NCBI GenBank assembly: GCA_015234495.1
Contig: JADGMZ010000066.1
Coordinates: 1-6,401, forward strand
Reading direction: 5' to 3'
DNA from: Brevundimonas sp.
Lineage (GTDB): Bacteria > Pseudomonadota > Alphaproteobacteria > Caulobacterales > Caulobacteraceae
DNA length: 6,401 nucleotides
Made by a program: the position numbers and the translations under genes. The notes under the pieces were generated by a model that was not told the DNA's origin, did no database searches, and was given only the letters and a program-made list of their open reading frames with translations. Of the stretch, positions 1 through 5,587 are shown in pieces (the stretch's first letter is position 1; the number at the start of each line of letters is the position of its first letter).

Positions 1-1657
1 GGTGGTGGTCCGCCGCATCAAGTTCGAACTGGCCGAGGCCCGCGACCGCTGCCACGTGCTGGTGGGCCTGGCCGTGGCCGTGGCCAACATCGACGAGGTC
101 ATCCACATCATCCGTTCGTCGGCCGATCCGGCCGAGGCGCGCGAGCGGCTGCAGTCGAAGAGCTGGCCGGTGGGCGACATGATCGCCCTCGTCGAGCTGA
201 TCGCCGATCCGCGGTCGATGCTGGTGGACGGCGACAAGCTGAACCTGACCGACGAACAGGCGCGGGCCATCCTGGGCCTGACCCTGTCGCGTCTGACCGG
301 CCTGGGCCGCGACGACATCTTCGGCGAGGCGAGGGGGCTGGCCGACACCATCCAGGGCCACCTGACCCTGCTGTCGGACCGCGCCAACATCCTGGCGGTG
401 ATCCGCGAGGATCTGCTGGCGGCGAAGGCCGAGTTCGCCGTGCCGCGGCGGACCCTGATCGGGGAAGGCGATTTCGAGCTCGAGGACGAGGACCTGATCC
501 CTCGCGAGGACATGGTCGTCACCGTCACCCACGGCGGCTACGTCAAGCGGGTGGCGCTGAACGCCTACCGGACCCAGCATCGCGGCGGCAAGGGCCGCTC
601 GGGCGTGGCCATGAAGGACGATGACGCCGTCGTCGGCGTGTTCTCGGCCTCGACCCACACGCCGGTGCTGTTCTTCGCCACCAACGGCAAGGCCTACAAG
701 CTGAAGACCTGGCGGCTGCCGCTGGGCAATCCGCAGTCGCGCGGCAAGGCTTTCGTCAACCTGCTGCCGATCGAGCCGGGCGACAGCATCATGAACGTGC
801 TGCCGCTGCCCGAGGACGAGGCGGACTGGGCGAACTACGACATCATGTTCGCCACCAGCAGCGGCGACGTGCGCCGCAACAAGCTGAGCGACTTCGCCAC
901 CGTCAACCGGGCCGGCAAGATCGCCATGAAGCTGGAGGACGGCGACCGGATGGTCGGCGTGGCCCTGTGCACCGCCGAGGACGACGTCATGCTGACCACG
1001 GCCCTGGGACGGGCGATCCGCTTCAAGGCCGACGATGTGCGGGTGTTCAAGGGGCGCGACTCCACGGGCGTCCGTGGCGTGCGCCTTCAGACGGGCGACG
1101 AGGTCATCTCCATGGCCGTGCTGGGACGCTTCGACGCCTCGCCCGAGGAGCGCGCCGCCTACGTCAAGCACGCCAACGCCATGCGCCGGGCCGCCGGCGA
1201 TGAGGACGAGACGCCGGCCGAGGCTGACGACGAGGCCGTGGGCGAAGCCGCCCTTTCGGTCGAGCGCATCGCCGAAATGGGCGCCGCCGAGCAGTTCATC
1301 CTGACCGTCACCGAGACCGGCTTCGGCAAGCGGTCGTCCGCCTATGAATACCGGCGGACCGGCCGGGGCGGCCAGGGGCTGACCGCGCACGGCCTGGGCG
1401 GCCGCGCCGGCGACCGACTGACCGCCTCCTTCCCGGTCGAGGACGGCGACGAACTGCTGCTGGTCACCTCGGGGGGACAGATGATCCGCACTCCGGTGGA
1501 TCAGGTCCGCATCGTCGGCCGGTCGAGCCAGGGCGTGACCATCTTCCGCACCGCCGACGGCGAGCGGGTGGTCTCGGTCGAGCGTCTGCCGGATTCGGGG
1601 CATGACGCGGCTGACGGGGATACGGGCGACGAAGACGGGGCTGACGAGACGGCTTGA
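1..1657 (+). CDS. gyrA: DNA gyrase subunit A, C-terminal part (5' end outside window)
   Basis: GyrA is the DNA-cleaving and DNA-wrapping subunit of the cytoplasmic A2B2 gyrase, which introduces negative supercoils using ATP. The frame is open from base 2 (551 codons visible). The N-terminal domain with the catalytic tyrosine and quinolone-resistance region lies upstream, so the GTG at base 2 is not the real start. Visible residues 1-150 match the end of the breakage-reunion domain (VRRIKFELAEARDR, LTDEQARAILGLTLSRLTGL). After that comes the beta-pinwheel DNA-wrapping domain, opening with the GyrA-box QHRGGKG (residues 192-198; E. coli has QRRGGKG) and continuing with NLLPIEPGD, GVRGVRL and GKRSSAYEY. 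An insertion of roughly 55 residues (about 374-429), rich in Ala and acidic residues, is absent from E. coli GyrA. I recall similar insertions in alphaproteobacterial GyrA. The protein ends in an acidic tail (531-551). Identification is very secure. Confidence 0.98.
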   Translation, partial: VVVRRIKFELAEARDRCHVLVGLAVAVANIDEVIHIIRSSADPAEARERLQSKSWPVGDMIALVELIADPRSMLVDGDKLNLTDEQARAILGLTLSRLTGLGRDDIFGEARGLADTIQGHLTLLSDRANILAVIREDLLAAKAEFAVPRRTLIGEGDFELEDEDLIPREDMVVTVTHGGYVKRVALNAYRTQHRGGKGRSGVAMKDDDAVVGVFSASTHTPVLFFATNGKAYKLKTWRLPLGNPQSRGKAFVNLLPIEPGDSIMNVLPLPEDEADWANYDIMFATSSGDVRRNKLSDFATVNRAGKIAMKLEDGDRMVGVALCTAEDDVMLTTALGRAIRFKADDVRVFKGRDSTGVRGVRLQTGDEVISMAVLGRFDASPEERAAYVKHANAMRRAAGDEDETPAEADDEAVGEAALSVERIAEMGAAEQFILTVTETGFGKRSSAYEYRRTGRGGQGLTAHGLGGRAGDRLTASFPVEDGDELLLVTSGGQMIRTPVDQVRIVGRSSQGVTIFRTADGERVVSVERLPDSGHDAADGDTGDEDGADETA

Positions 1658-1694
1658 CCCTGTCGACTCGCCCCGACCAATGTGCCGAAGGGGT

Positions 1695-1703
1695 GGGGGG
1701 AAG
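1695..1703 (+). promoter_or_regulatory. Ribosome binding site supporting the GTG 1706 start
   Basis: A G-rich run (GGGGGGAAG) ends 2 bases before GTG 1706. It is not a perfect Shine-Dalgarno sequence, but GGGGA sits at usable spacing from 1706. The alternative start at 1682 lies in the less purine-rich tail of the gyrA-downstream gap and would add eight residues (including Trp and Glu) ahead of the signal peptide. This favours the later start. Confidence 0.45.
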
Positions 1704-1705
1704 CC

Positions 1706-2500
1706 GTGCGGATATTTCTGGTCGTCGTCGTGCTTTTGCTGTCGGGCTGCGCCATGCCGCAGGCCGACCCGCAGCGCGTGGCGCAGGCCACCGGCGCCTA
1801 TGAGTCGGTGCGGGACGGCGATCTCGCCGCCTTCGCCGCCCAGAGCACGCCCAGCCTGCGTCCCCAGCTGACTCCCAGGACGATGGCCGAGTTGCGCGGT
1901 TACTCGGCGCCCGGAGACCCCGAACACAGCAAGGTGCTGAGCTGGCGTTCGAGTTCGGCGGCCGGGGGAGCGGCGCTGTACGAGATCATCCAGCAGCATG
2001 AGTACCCGCAGCGGACGGTGATCGTGGAGGTGGTGATGGTCCGTGACGGCGGCGGGCCCTGGCTGATTGACGGCTACCATATGAACGCCGTCAGTCCGGC
2101 CCAGGCCAGGGCGGCCTCGGGGTTCAGCCTCAAGGGCAAGTCCCTGCTTCACTACATCGTCCTGATTGGCGTCGTCGTGGCGCCGCTGGCCTGTCTGGCC
2201 ACCGCCGGCGTCGCCGCCTGGCGTCGTCGGTGGGGCTGGATGATCTTCAGCCTGTTCGGCGTCGGCCAGCTGGCCCTGAACTGGACGACCGGCGAGTGGC
2301 AGTTCCAGGCGCTGTATTTCTCCGTGCTGAGCGCCGGCTTCCTCAAGGGCGTGGGGCCGTTCGATCCCTGGATGCTGACGCTGTCCCTGCCGATCCCCGC
2401 GCTGCTGTTCTGGGCGCTTCGCCGCCACCGGCCCAAGGCCGCCAGGCCGAAGAAGGGCCCCGCCACGTCGCCGGCCGACAGCCCGGCCGGGGAGGCGTGA
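1706..2500 (+). CDS. Hypothetical membrane protein with lipoprotein-type signal and C-terminal transmembrane helices
   Basis: I do not recognise this family. I chose the GTG at 1706 over the in-frame GTG at 1682 because it gives a classic start (MRIF, then a hydrophobic run) ending in the lipobox LLSGC, with Cys15 as the predicted lipidated residue. It also has a G-rich ribosome site just upstream. The product is 264 residues. Residues 20-145 form a soluble region with an alternating helix/strand look (DPQRVAQATGAYESVRDGDLAAF, then RTVIVEVVMVRDGGGPWLIDGYHM). This faintly resembles small NTF2-like folds, but I cannot assign it. Hydrophobic segments follow at about 147-171, 179-193, 200-213 and 218-238, with basic WRRRW after the first and a basic Pro/Ala-rich tail (RRHRPKAARPKK). 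The positive-inside rule fits a periplasmic N-domain and cytoplasmic tail if only three segments cross the membrane. The stop overlaps the next start, so the two genes are probably cotranscribed. Confidence 0.8.
   Translation: MRIFLVVVVLLLSGCAMPQADPQRVAQATGAYESVRDGDLAAFAAQSTPSLRPQLTPRTMAELRGYSAPGDPEHSKVLSWRSSSAAGGAALYEIIQQHEYPQRTVIVEVVMVRDGGGPWLIDGYHMNAVSPAQARAASGFSLKGKSLLHYIVLIGVVVAPLACLATAGVAAWRRRWGWMIFSLFGVGQLALNWTTGEWQFQALYFSVLSAGFLKGVGPFDPWMLTLSLPIPALLFWALRRHRPKAARPKKGPATSPADSPAGEA
2489..2495 (+). promoter_or_regulatory. Shine-Dalgarno-like GGGGAGG inside the upstream gene's end, unusually close to the GTG start
   Basis: GGGGAGG lies in the last codons of the upstream gene and ends only one base before GTG 2497, much closer than the usual 5-9 bases. 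Two readings are possible. Initiation at 2497 may depend mainly on ribosomes terminating at the overlapping TGA, or the SD may serve a rarer CTG at 2506, 10 bases downstream. No ATG lies nearby. The N-terminal alignment does not separate the two, since they differ by three residues. Confidence 0.4.
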
Positions 2501-3285
2501 CGACGCTGTTCATCGACGGCGCGCCGGCGACGCTGGAGGATCTGGCGCATCAGGCGCTGGCCAACTACGGCGCCTACACGTCGTTCCGGGTGGAGGGCGG
2601 CGGGGTCCGCGGCCTTGATCGCCACCTCGCGAGGCTGGCGCGGCAGTCGACGGCGCTGTTCGGCCAGAGTCCGTCCGAGGCGCGGTTCCGGGAGCGGATG
2701 CGGCAGGCGCTGGCCGGCGGCCGCGAGGCCTGGCTGCGGGTCAGCCTGTTCTCGCGGCGGATCACCCACCGCGATGCCGGCTGGGTGGGAGAGCCGAGCA
2801 TCATGGTGGCGATCGGAGACCCGCCGCCGCCGCTGCAAGGGCCGCTGCGCCTGATGGTCCGAACCTACGTCAGGGAAGAGCCGGAGCTGAAGCATGCGGC
2901 GACCTTCGGTCTGATGCGGGGACGGCGGGCGGCGCAATCCGCCGGCTTCGACGACGTCCTGTTCGCGGACGCCGATGGCGTGATCTCGGAAGGGAGCCTG
3001 TGGAACATCGGCTTCCTGCGCGGCGAGACGGTGGTGTGGCCGCAGGCGCCGATGCTGGCCGGGGTGGCGCAGGCGCTGGTCCAGGCGGGGCTGCCCGGGG
3101 TAGGCTTGGGGTTCGAGACGCGGCCGGTGAGCAAGGGCGATCTGGCCGGGTTCGACGGCGCCTTCATCTGCAACAGCGCCACCCCGGCCTGCGCCGTGGC
3201 CTCGATCGACGATCACCCGTTCGCGCCGCCGCCGCTGGAGGCGCTGCGGGCCGCCTGGGCATCACAGCCCTGTCAGCCGATCTAG
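2497..3285 (+). CDS. Aminotransferase class IV family protein (PLP fold type IV)
   Basis: This is a 262-residue PLP enzyme of the D-alanine aminotransferase / branched-chain aminotransferase / aminodeoxychorismate lyase superfamily, predicted cytoplasmic. N-terminal NYGAYTSFRVEGGGVRGLDRHLARL (23-47) corresponds to the family's G(V/A)FETLR...LDxHLxRL stretch, with Arg46 at the phosphate-contacting arginine position. Lys132 in LKHAATFGLMRGRRAA is the likely PLP lysine. Glu165 in EGSLWNIGFL lies 33 residues later, matching the Lys-Glu spacing of the family, where Glu contacts the pyridine nitrogen. FICNSATPACAVASID (223-238) matches the C-terminal cofactor-binding strand. The usual G-I-T-R cofactor loop reads GVAQ (189-192), losing the Thr. 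The substrate cannot be told from sequence. It resembles poorly characterised class IV proteins with NYGxxTS and EGSxWNIGF more than classic PabC, Dat or IlvE. GTG 2497 overlaps the previous stop (GTGA). Confidence 0.88.
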   Translation: MTTLFIDGAPATLEDLAHQALANYGAYTSFRVEGGGVRGLDRHLARLARQSTALFGQSPSEARFRERMRQALAGGREAWLRVSLFSRRITHRDAGWVGEPSIMVAIGDPPPPLQGPLRLMVRTYVREEPELKHAATFGLMRGRRAAQSAGFDDVLFADADGVISEGSLWNIGFLRGETVVWPQAPMLAGVAQALVQAGLPGVGLGFETRPVSKGDLAGFDGAFICNSATPACAVASIDDHPFAPPPLEALRAAWASQPCQPI

Positions 3286-3322
3286 GCCGGCGGTTTCGCA
3301 CCTGCTAAACGACGGCGAAGGC

Positions 3323-3330
3323 GGGGAGGA
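3323..3330 (+). promoter_or_regulatory. Strong ribosome binding site of coaD
   Basis: GGGGAGGA sits 5 bases before ATG 3336, giving near-ideal pairing and spacing. This fixes the coaD start and suggests independent, efficient initiation, in contrast to the coupled-looking starts on either side. Confidence 0.8.
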
Positions 3331-3335
3331 AACGC

Positions 3336-3818
3336 ATGCGCATCGGCCTGTACCCGGGCACATTCGATCCCGTCACCAACGGGCATATGGACATCATCGG
3401 CCGGGCCGTGAAGCTGGTCGACCGGCTGGTCATCGGCGTCGCCCGCAACGACGACAAGGGGCCGCTGTTCAGCACCGACGAGCGGGTGGTGATGATGCGC
3501 GCCGAGGTGGCGCAGCTGGGCGACAAGGTCGAGGTGCGGTCGTTCGACAGCCTGCTGATGCATTTCGCCGAGTCGCTGGACGCCAACATCATCGTGCGGG
3601 GCCTGCGCGCCGTGGCCGACTTCGAGTACGAATTCCAGATGACGGCCATGAACCAGCGCCTCAACGCCGACATCGAGACGGTCTTCCTGATGGCCGATCC
3701 CCGCCATCAGGCCATCGCCTCGCGCCTGGTCAAGGAGATCGCCCGTCTGGACGGCGCGATCGACAGTTTCGTCAGCCCCGCCGTGGCCGCGGCCGTGCGG
3801 GCCAAGGTCAAGGGATAG
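3336..3818 (+). CDS. coaD: Phosphopantetheine adenylyltransferase (PPAT)
   Basis: CoaD transfers AMP from ATP to 4'-phosphopantetheine, giving dephospho-CoA and pyrophosphate. This is the penultimate step of coenzyme A synthesis, carried out by a cytoplasmic, usually hexameric enzyme. At 160 residues it has normal family length. The nucleotidyltransferase signature is intact: YPGTFDPVTNGH at 6-17, with the TxGH motif T14-H17. Lys41 lies in the ARNDDKGPLF loop, RGLRAVADFEYE spans 88-99 (Arg88 and Arg91 are substrate- and ATP-contacting positions in E. coli), and IASRLVKEIA spans 127-136. The E. coli loop WSFISSSLVKE reads HQAIASRLVKE here, a change I believe is common in alphaproteobacteria. 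The ATG has a strong GGGGAGGA site. The gene starts 50 bases after the aminotransferase gene and ends 8 bases before the first cyclophilin. Confidence 0.98.
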   Translation: MRIGLYPGTFDPVTNGHMDIIGRAVKLVDRLVIGVARNDDKGPLFSTDERVVMMRAEVAQLGDKVEVRSFDSLLMHFAESLDANIIVRGLRAVADFEYEFQMTAMNQRLNADIETVFLMADPRHQAIASRLVKEIARLDGAIDSFVSPAVAAAVRAKVKG

Positions 3819-3826
3819 TCTCCGTT

Positions 3827-4657
3827 TTGAAGTTCACCGCCGTCGTCGCCGCCGCCCTGTCACTGCTCGCCGCCCCCGCCTTCGCCCAGTCGGCCGATTG
3901 GCGCGCCGTGGCTCCGGAGAACCTGCTGGTCATCGACACGGCCAAGGGCCGCATTCTGGTCGAGCTGGAGCCGCGCATGGCCCCGCTGGCGGTAGATCGC
4001 ATCCGCACCCTGGCCGACCGGGGCTTCTACGACGGGCTGAAATTCCACCGCGTGATCGCGGACTTCATGGCCCAGACCGGCGATCCGCAGGGGACGGGGC
4101 AGGGCGGCAGCGACCTGCCCGACCTGCCGGGTGAGTTCGAGTTCCGGCGCGGGCGCGACACCGGCTTCGTGCCGGTGACGACGACGCCGAACGGCACGCT
4201 GGGCCTGGTCGGCTCCGTGCCCGTCATCACCCAGCCCGACGCCCAGATGATGGTCACGGCCGACTTCAAGGCCGGGGCCCAGGGCCTGTTCTGTCCCGGC
4301 GTGGCCGGAATGGCCCGCGCCGCTTCCCCGGATAGCGGCAACAGCCAGTTCTTCCTGATGACCGGCCCGAAGGACGACCTGAACGGCCGCTATACGTCGT
4401 TCGGCCGCGTCGTCTCGGGCCAGGATGTGGTCCGGGCGCTCAAGGCCGGGAGCGAGGCCGGCAACGGCCAGGTCGACGATCCCGACGTGATGACCCGCGC
4501 CCGCACCGCCGCGGCCCTGCCCGAGGGCGAACGGCCAACCGTGCGGGTGGCGACCGGCGCCGCCCTGCAGGCGGGGATCGAACAGACCCGGGCCGAACGC
4601 GGCGCGGCCTTCAACATCTGCGACGTACAGCCGTCGGCCGAGGTGGTCGGGAGCTGA
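3827..4657 (+). CDS. Exported cyclophilin-type peptidylprolyl isomerase, copy 1
   Basis: This protein is predicted to catalyse cis-trans isomerisation of Xaa-Pro bonds during folding in the periplasm. TTG 3827 is chosen as the start because it gives a complete Sec signal peptide (MKFTAVVAAALSLLAAPAFA, cleavage before Gln21) and no other start fits. The only SD candidate, AGGGA at 3811-3815, is 11 bases away and overlaps the coaD stop. Cyclophilin motifs are clear: VIDTAKGRILVEL (35-47), KFHRVIADFMAQTGDPQGTGQGG (72-94, with Arg75 at the catalytic-arginine position, Phe80, Gln83) and NSQFF (172-176) followed by FGRVVSGQDVVRAL. The tryptophan of human CypA that contacts cyclosporin is replaced (KDDLNGRY), so drug binding is probably weak. 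About 40 extra residues lie between GEFEF and the FCPGVAGMAR strand, and the family core is followed by a 50-residue tail ending in ICDV. The only cysteines are Cys156 and Cys265. Length is 276 residues, longer than the roughly 190 of E. coli PpiA. Confidence 0.95.
   Translation: MKFTAVVAAALSLLAAPAFAQSADWRAVAPENLLVIDTAKGRILVELEPRMAPLAVDRIRTLADRGFYDGLKFHRVIADFMAQTGDPQGTGQGGSDLPDLPGEFEFRRGRDTGFVPVTTTPNGTLGLVGSVPVITQPDAQMMVTADFKAGAQGLFCPGVAGMARAASPDSGNSQFFLMTGPKDDLNGRYTSFGRVVSGQDVVRALKAGSEAGNGQVDDPDVMTRARTAAALPEGERPTVRVATGAALQAGIEQTRAERGAAFNICDVQPSAEVVGS
4064..4087 (+). repeat. 24-base perfect direct repeat, copy A (within cyclophilin copy 1)
   Basis: This stretch encodes FMAQTGDP and is identical to 4987-5010, 923 bases downstream. 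It is the longest exact match I found in the wider similarity between the two paralogous genes, and is coding sequence rather than a mobile repeat. Confidence 0.85.
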
Positions 4658-4677
4658 TCCATCCGGTCCGGAATCCT

Positions 4678-4685
4678 GGGGAGGA
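4678..4685 (+). promoter_or_regulatory. Strong ribosome binding site of cyclophilin copy 2
   Basis: GGGGAGGA is 4 bases before ATG 4690 in the 32-base gap between the two cyclophilin genes. It matches the coaD site and contrasts with the weak site and TTG start of copy 1, so the two paralogues probably differ in translation rate. Confidence 0.75.
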
Positions 4686-4689
4686 CGCC

Positions 4690-5586
4690 ATGAAGTCGAT
4701 TTCCGCCGCCGCTCTGCTAGCGGCCGCCGTGCTGGCCGCGCCGGCCATGGCCCAGGACGCTGGCGGGGCCCCGCCTCCGCCTCCCGCGCCGACTGCGGAG
4801 ACGACCATCGCGGCGACCGAGTGGCGCGCCGTGCCGGCCGAGAATCTGCTGGTCATCGACACCACCAAGGGCCGCATCCTGGTGGAGATGACCCCCGAGG
4901 TCGCGCCGCTGCACGTCGAGCGCATCAAGCTGCTGGCCCGACGCGGCTTCTACGACGACATCGCCTGGCACCGGGTGATCGACTGGTTCATGGCCCAGAC
5001 CGGCGATCCGCTGGGCAATGGCGAGGGCCAGAGTCCCTATCCCGACCTGGTGGGCGAGTTCACCTTCCGCCGCGATCCGACCCTGCCGTTCGCGCCCGTC
5101 GCCGAGCCGACCGGGGCGCGGCTGGGCTTCGTCCGTTCGCTGCCGGTGCAGACCCAGCCCGACGCCGCCTTTGCGCAGACCGGCGACGGCAAGGTGCATG
5201 GCTGGGGCCTGTACTGCCCAGGCGTGGCCGGCATGGCCCGGGACGTCGGCAACGACACCGCCAACAGTCAGTTCTTCGTCATGCGCCAGGCCTATCCGGC
5301 GCTGGACAAGCGCTACTCCATCTGGGGCATGACCGTGGACGGGCTGGACGTCGTGCGCGCTCTGCAGGTCGGGGACGGCGAGAACGGCATGATGGTTCAG
5401 GCCCAGCCGGACCGCATGATCCGCGTCCGCGTGGCCGCCGACATCCCCGAGGCCGAACGGCCCGCAGTGCAGGTGCTGGCGCCGCACGCGCCGCGCTTCC
5501 GGGCGATCGTCGACGAGGCGCGGGCGGCGAAGGGCGCGGACTTTTCGATCTGCGACGTGAGCCTGCCGGTGGAGGTGGCCAACTAG
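4690..5586 (+). CDS. Exported cyclophilin-type peptidylprolyl isomerase, copy 2
   Basis: This is a tandem paralogue of the preceding gene, about half identical by eye across the mature protein. ATG 4690 has a strong GGGGAGGA site 4 bases upstream and lies 32 bases after the first copy. The signal peptide MKSISAAALLAAAVLAAPAMA is predicted to be cleaved before Gln22. A linker with five consecutive prolines (28-32), missing from copy 1, precedes the core. Motifs: VIDTTKGRILVEM (55-67), WHRVIDWFMAQTGDPLGNGEG (93-113, Arg95 at the catalytic position, Phe100, Gln103; Trp replaces the usual Phe before HRV), YCPGVAGMAR (175-184) and NSQFF (192-196). It shares copy 1's extra segment before the CPGVAGMAR strand and its C-terminal extension ending in ICDV. 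Its only cysteines are Cys176 and Cys288, matching copy 1. The role is probably periplasmic protein folding; client proteins are unknown. Length is 298 residues. Confidence 0.95.
   Translation: MKSISAAALLAAAVLAAPAMAQDAGGAPPPPPAPTAETTIAATEWRAVPAENLLVIDTTKGRILVEMTPEVAPLHVERIKLLARRGFYDDIAWHRVIDWFMAQTGDPLGNGEGQSPYPDLVGEFTFRRDPTLPFAPVAEPTGARLGFVRSLPVQTQPDAAFAQTGDGKVHGWGLYCPGVAGMARDVGNDTANSQFFVMRQAYPALDKRYSIWGMTVDGLDVVRALQVGDGENGMMVQAQPDRMIRVRVAADIPEAERPAVQVLAPHAPRFRAIVDEARAAKGADFSICDVSLPVEVAN
4987..5010 (+). repeat. 24-base perfect direct repeat, copy B (within cyclophilin copy 2)
   Basis: This is identical to 4064-4087. It encodes the same FMAQTGDP active-site segment in the second paralogue and is explained by tandem gene duplication. 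Confidence 0.85.
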
Positions 5587-5587
5587 G

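Noticed and set aside
1654..1682. TTGACC at the gyrA stop as a -35 box
   Set aside because: It overlaps the gyrA stop codon, and nothing resembling TATAAT or GCTANAWC follows at suitable spacing.
1669..1695. Possible hairpin CGCCCC/GGGGTG after gyrA as a terminator
   Set aside because: It is a short stem with a wobble pair and a loop of about 15 bases, with no T-run. Chance pairing in GC-rich DNA explains it.
1682..1705. Upstream GTG start for the membrane protein
   Set aside because: It would put PKGWGEAV in front of an otherwise ideal lipoprotein signal peptide and has a poorer ribosome site than GTG 1706.
2152..3216. Long minus-strand open frame (354 codons) opposite the membrane-protein and aminotransferase genes
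   Set aside because: It is a shadow of high-GC coding. Its translation is rich in Arg, His, Gln and Pro with no recognisable motif, while the plus strand has clear family motifs there.
3304..3310. GCTAAAC resembling the Caulobacter -10 element (GCTANAWC) in the gap before coaD
   Set aside because: The last two positions do not match, and no TTGACG-like -35 lies at 10-14 bases upstream. It is too weak to call a promoter.
3295..3319. Inverted repeat TTCGC/GCGAA before coaD
   Set aside because: It has only five pairs with a 15-base loop and no T-run. It is not distinguishable from chance.
3282..3707. Minus-strand frame opposite coaD
   Set aside because: coaD on the plus strand is unmistakable. 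The antisense translation is His/Asp-rich without family features.
4717..5487. Minus-strand open frame opposite cyclophilin copy 2
   Set aside because: Its translation mirrors the codon pattern of the plus-strand cyclophilin, with no domain, signal peptide or RBS. It is an antisense artefact of high GC.
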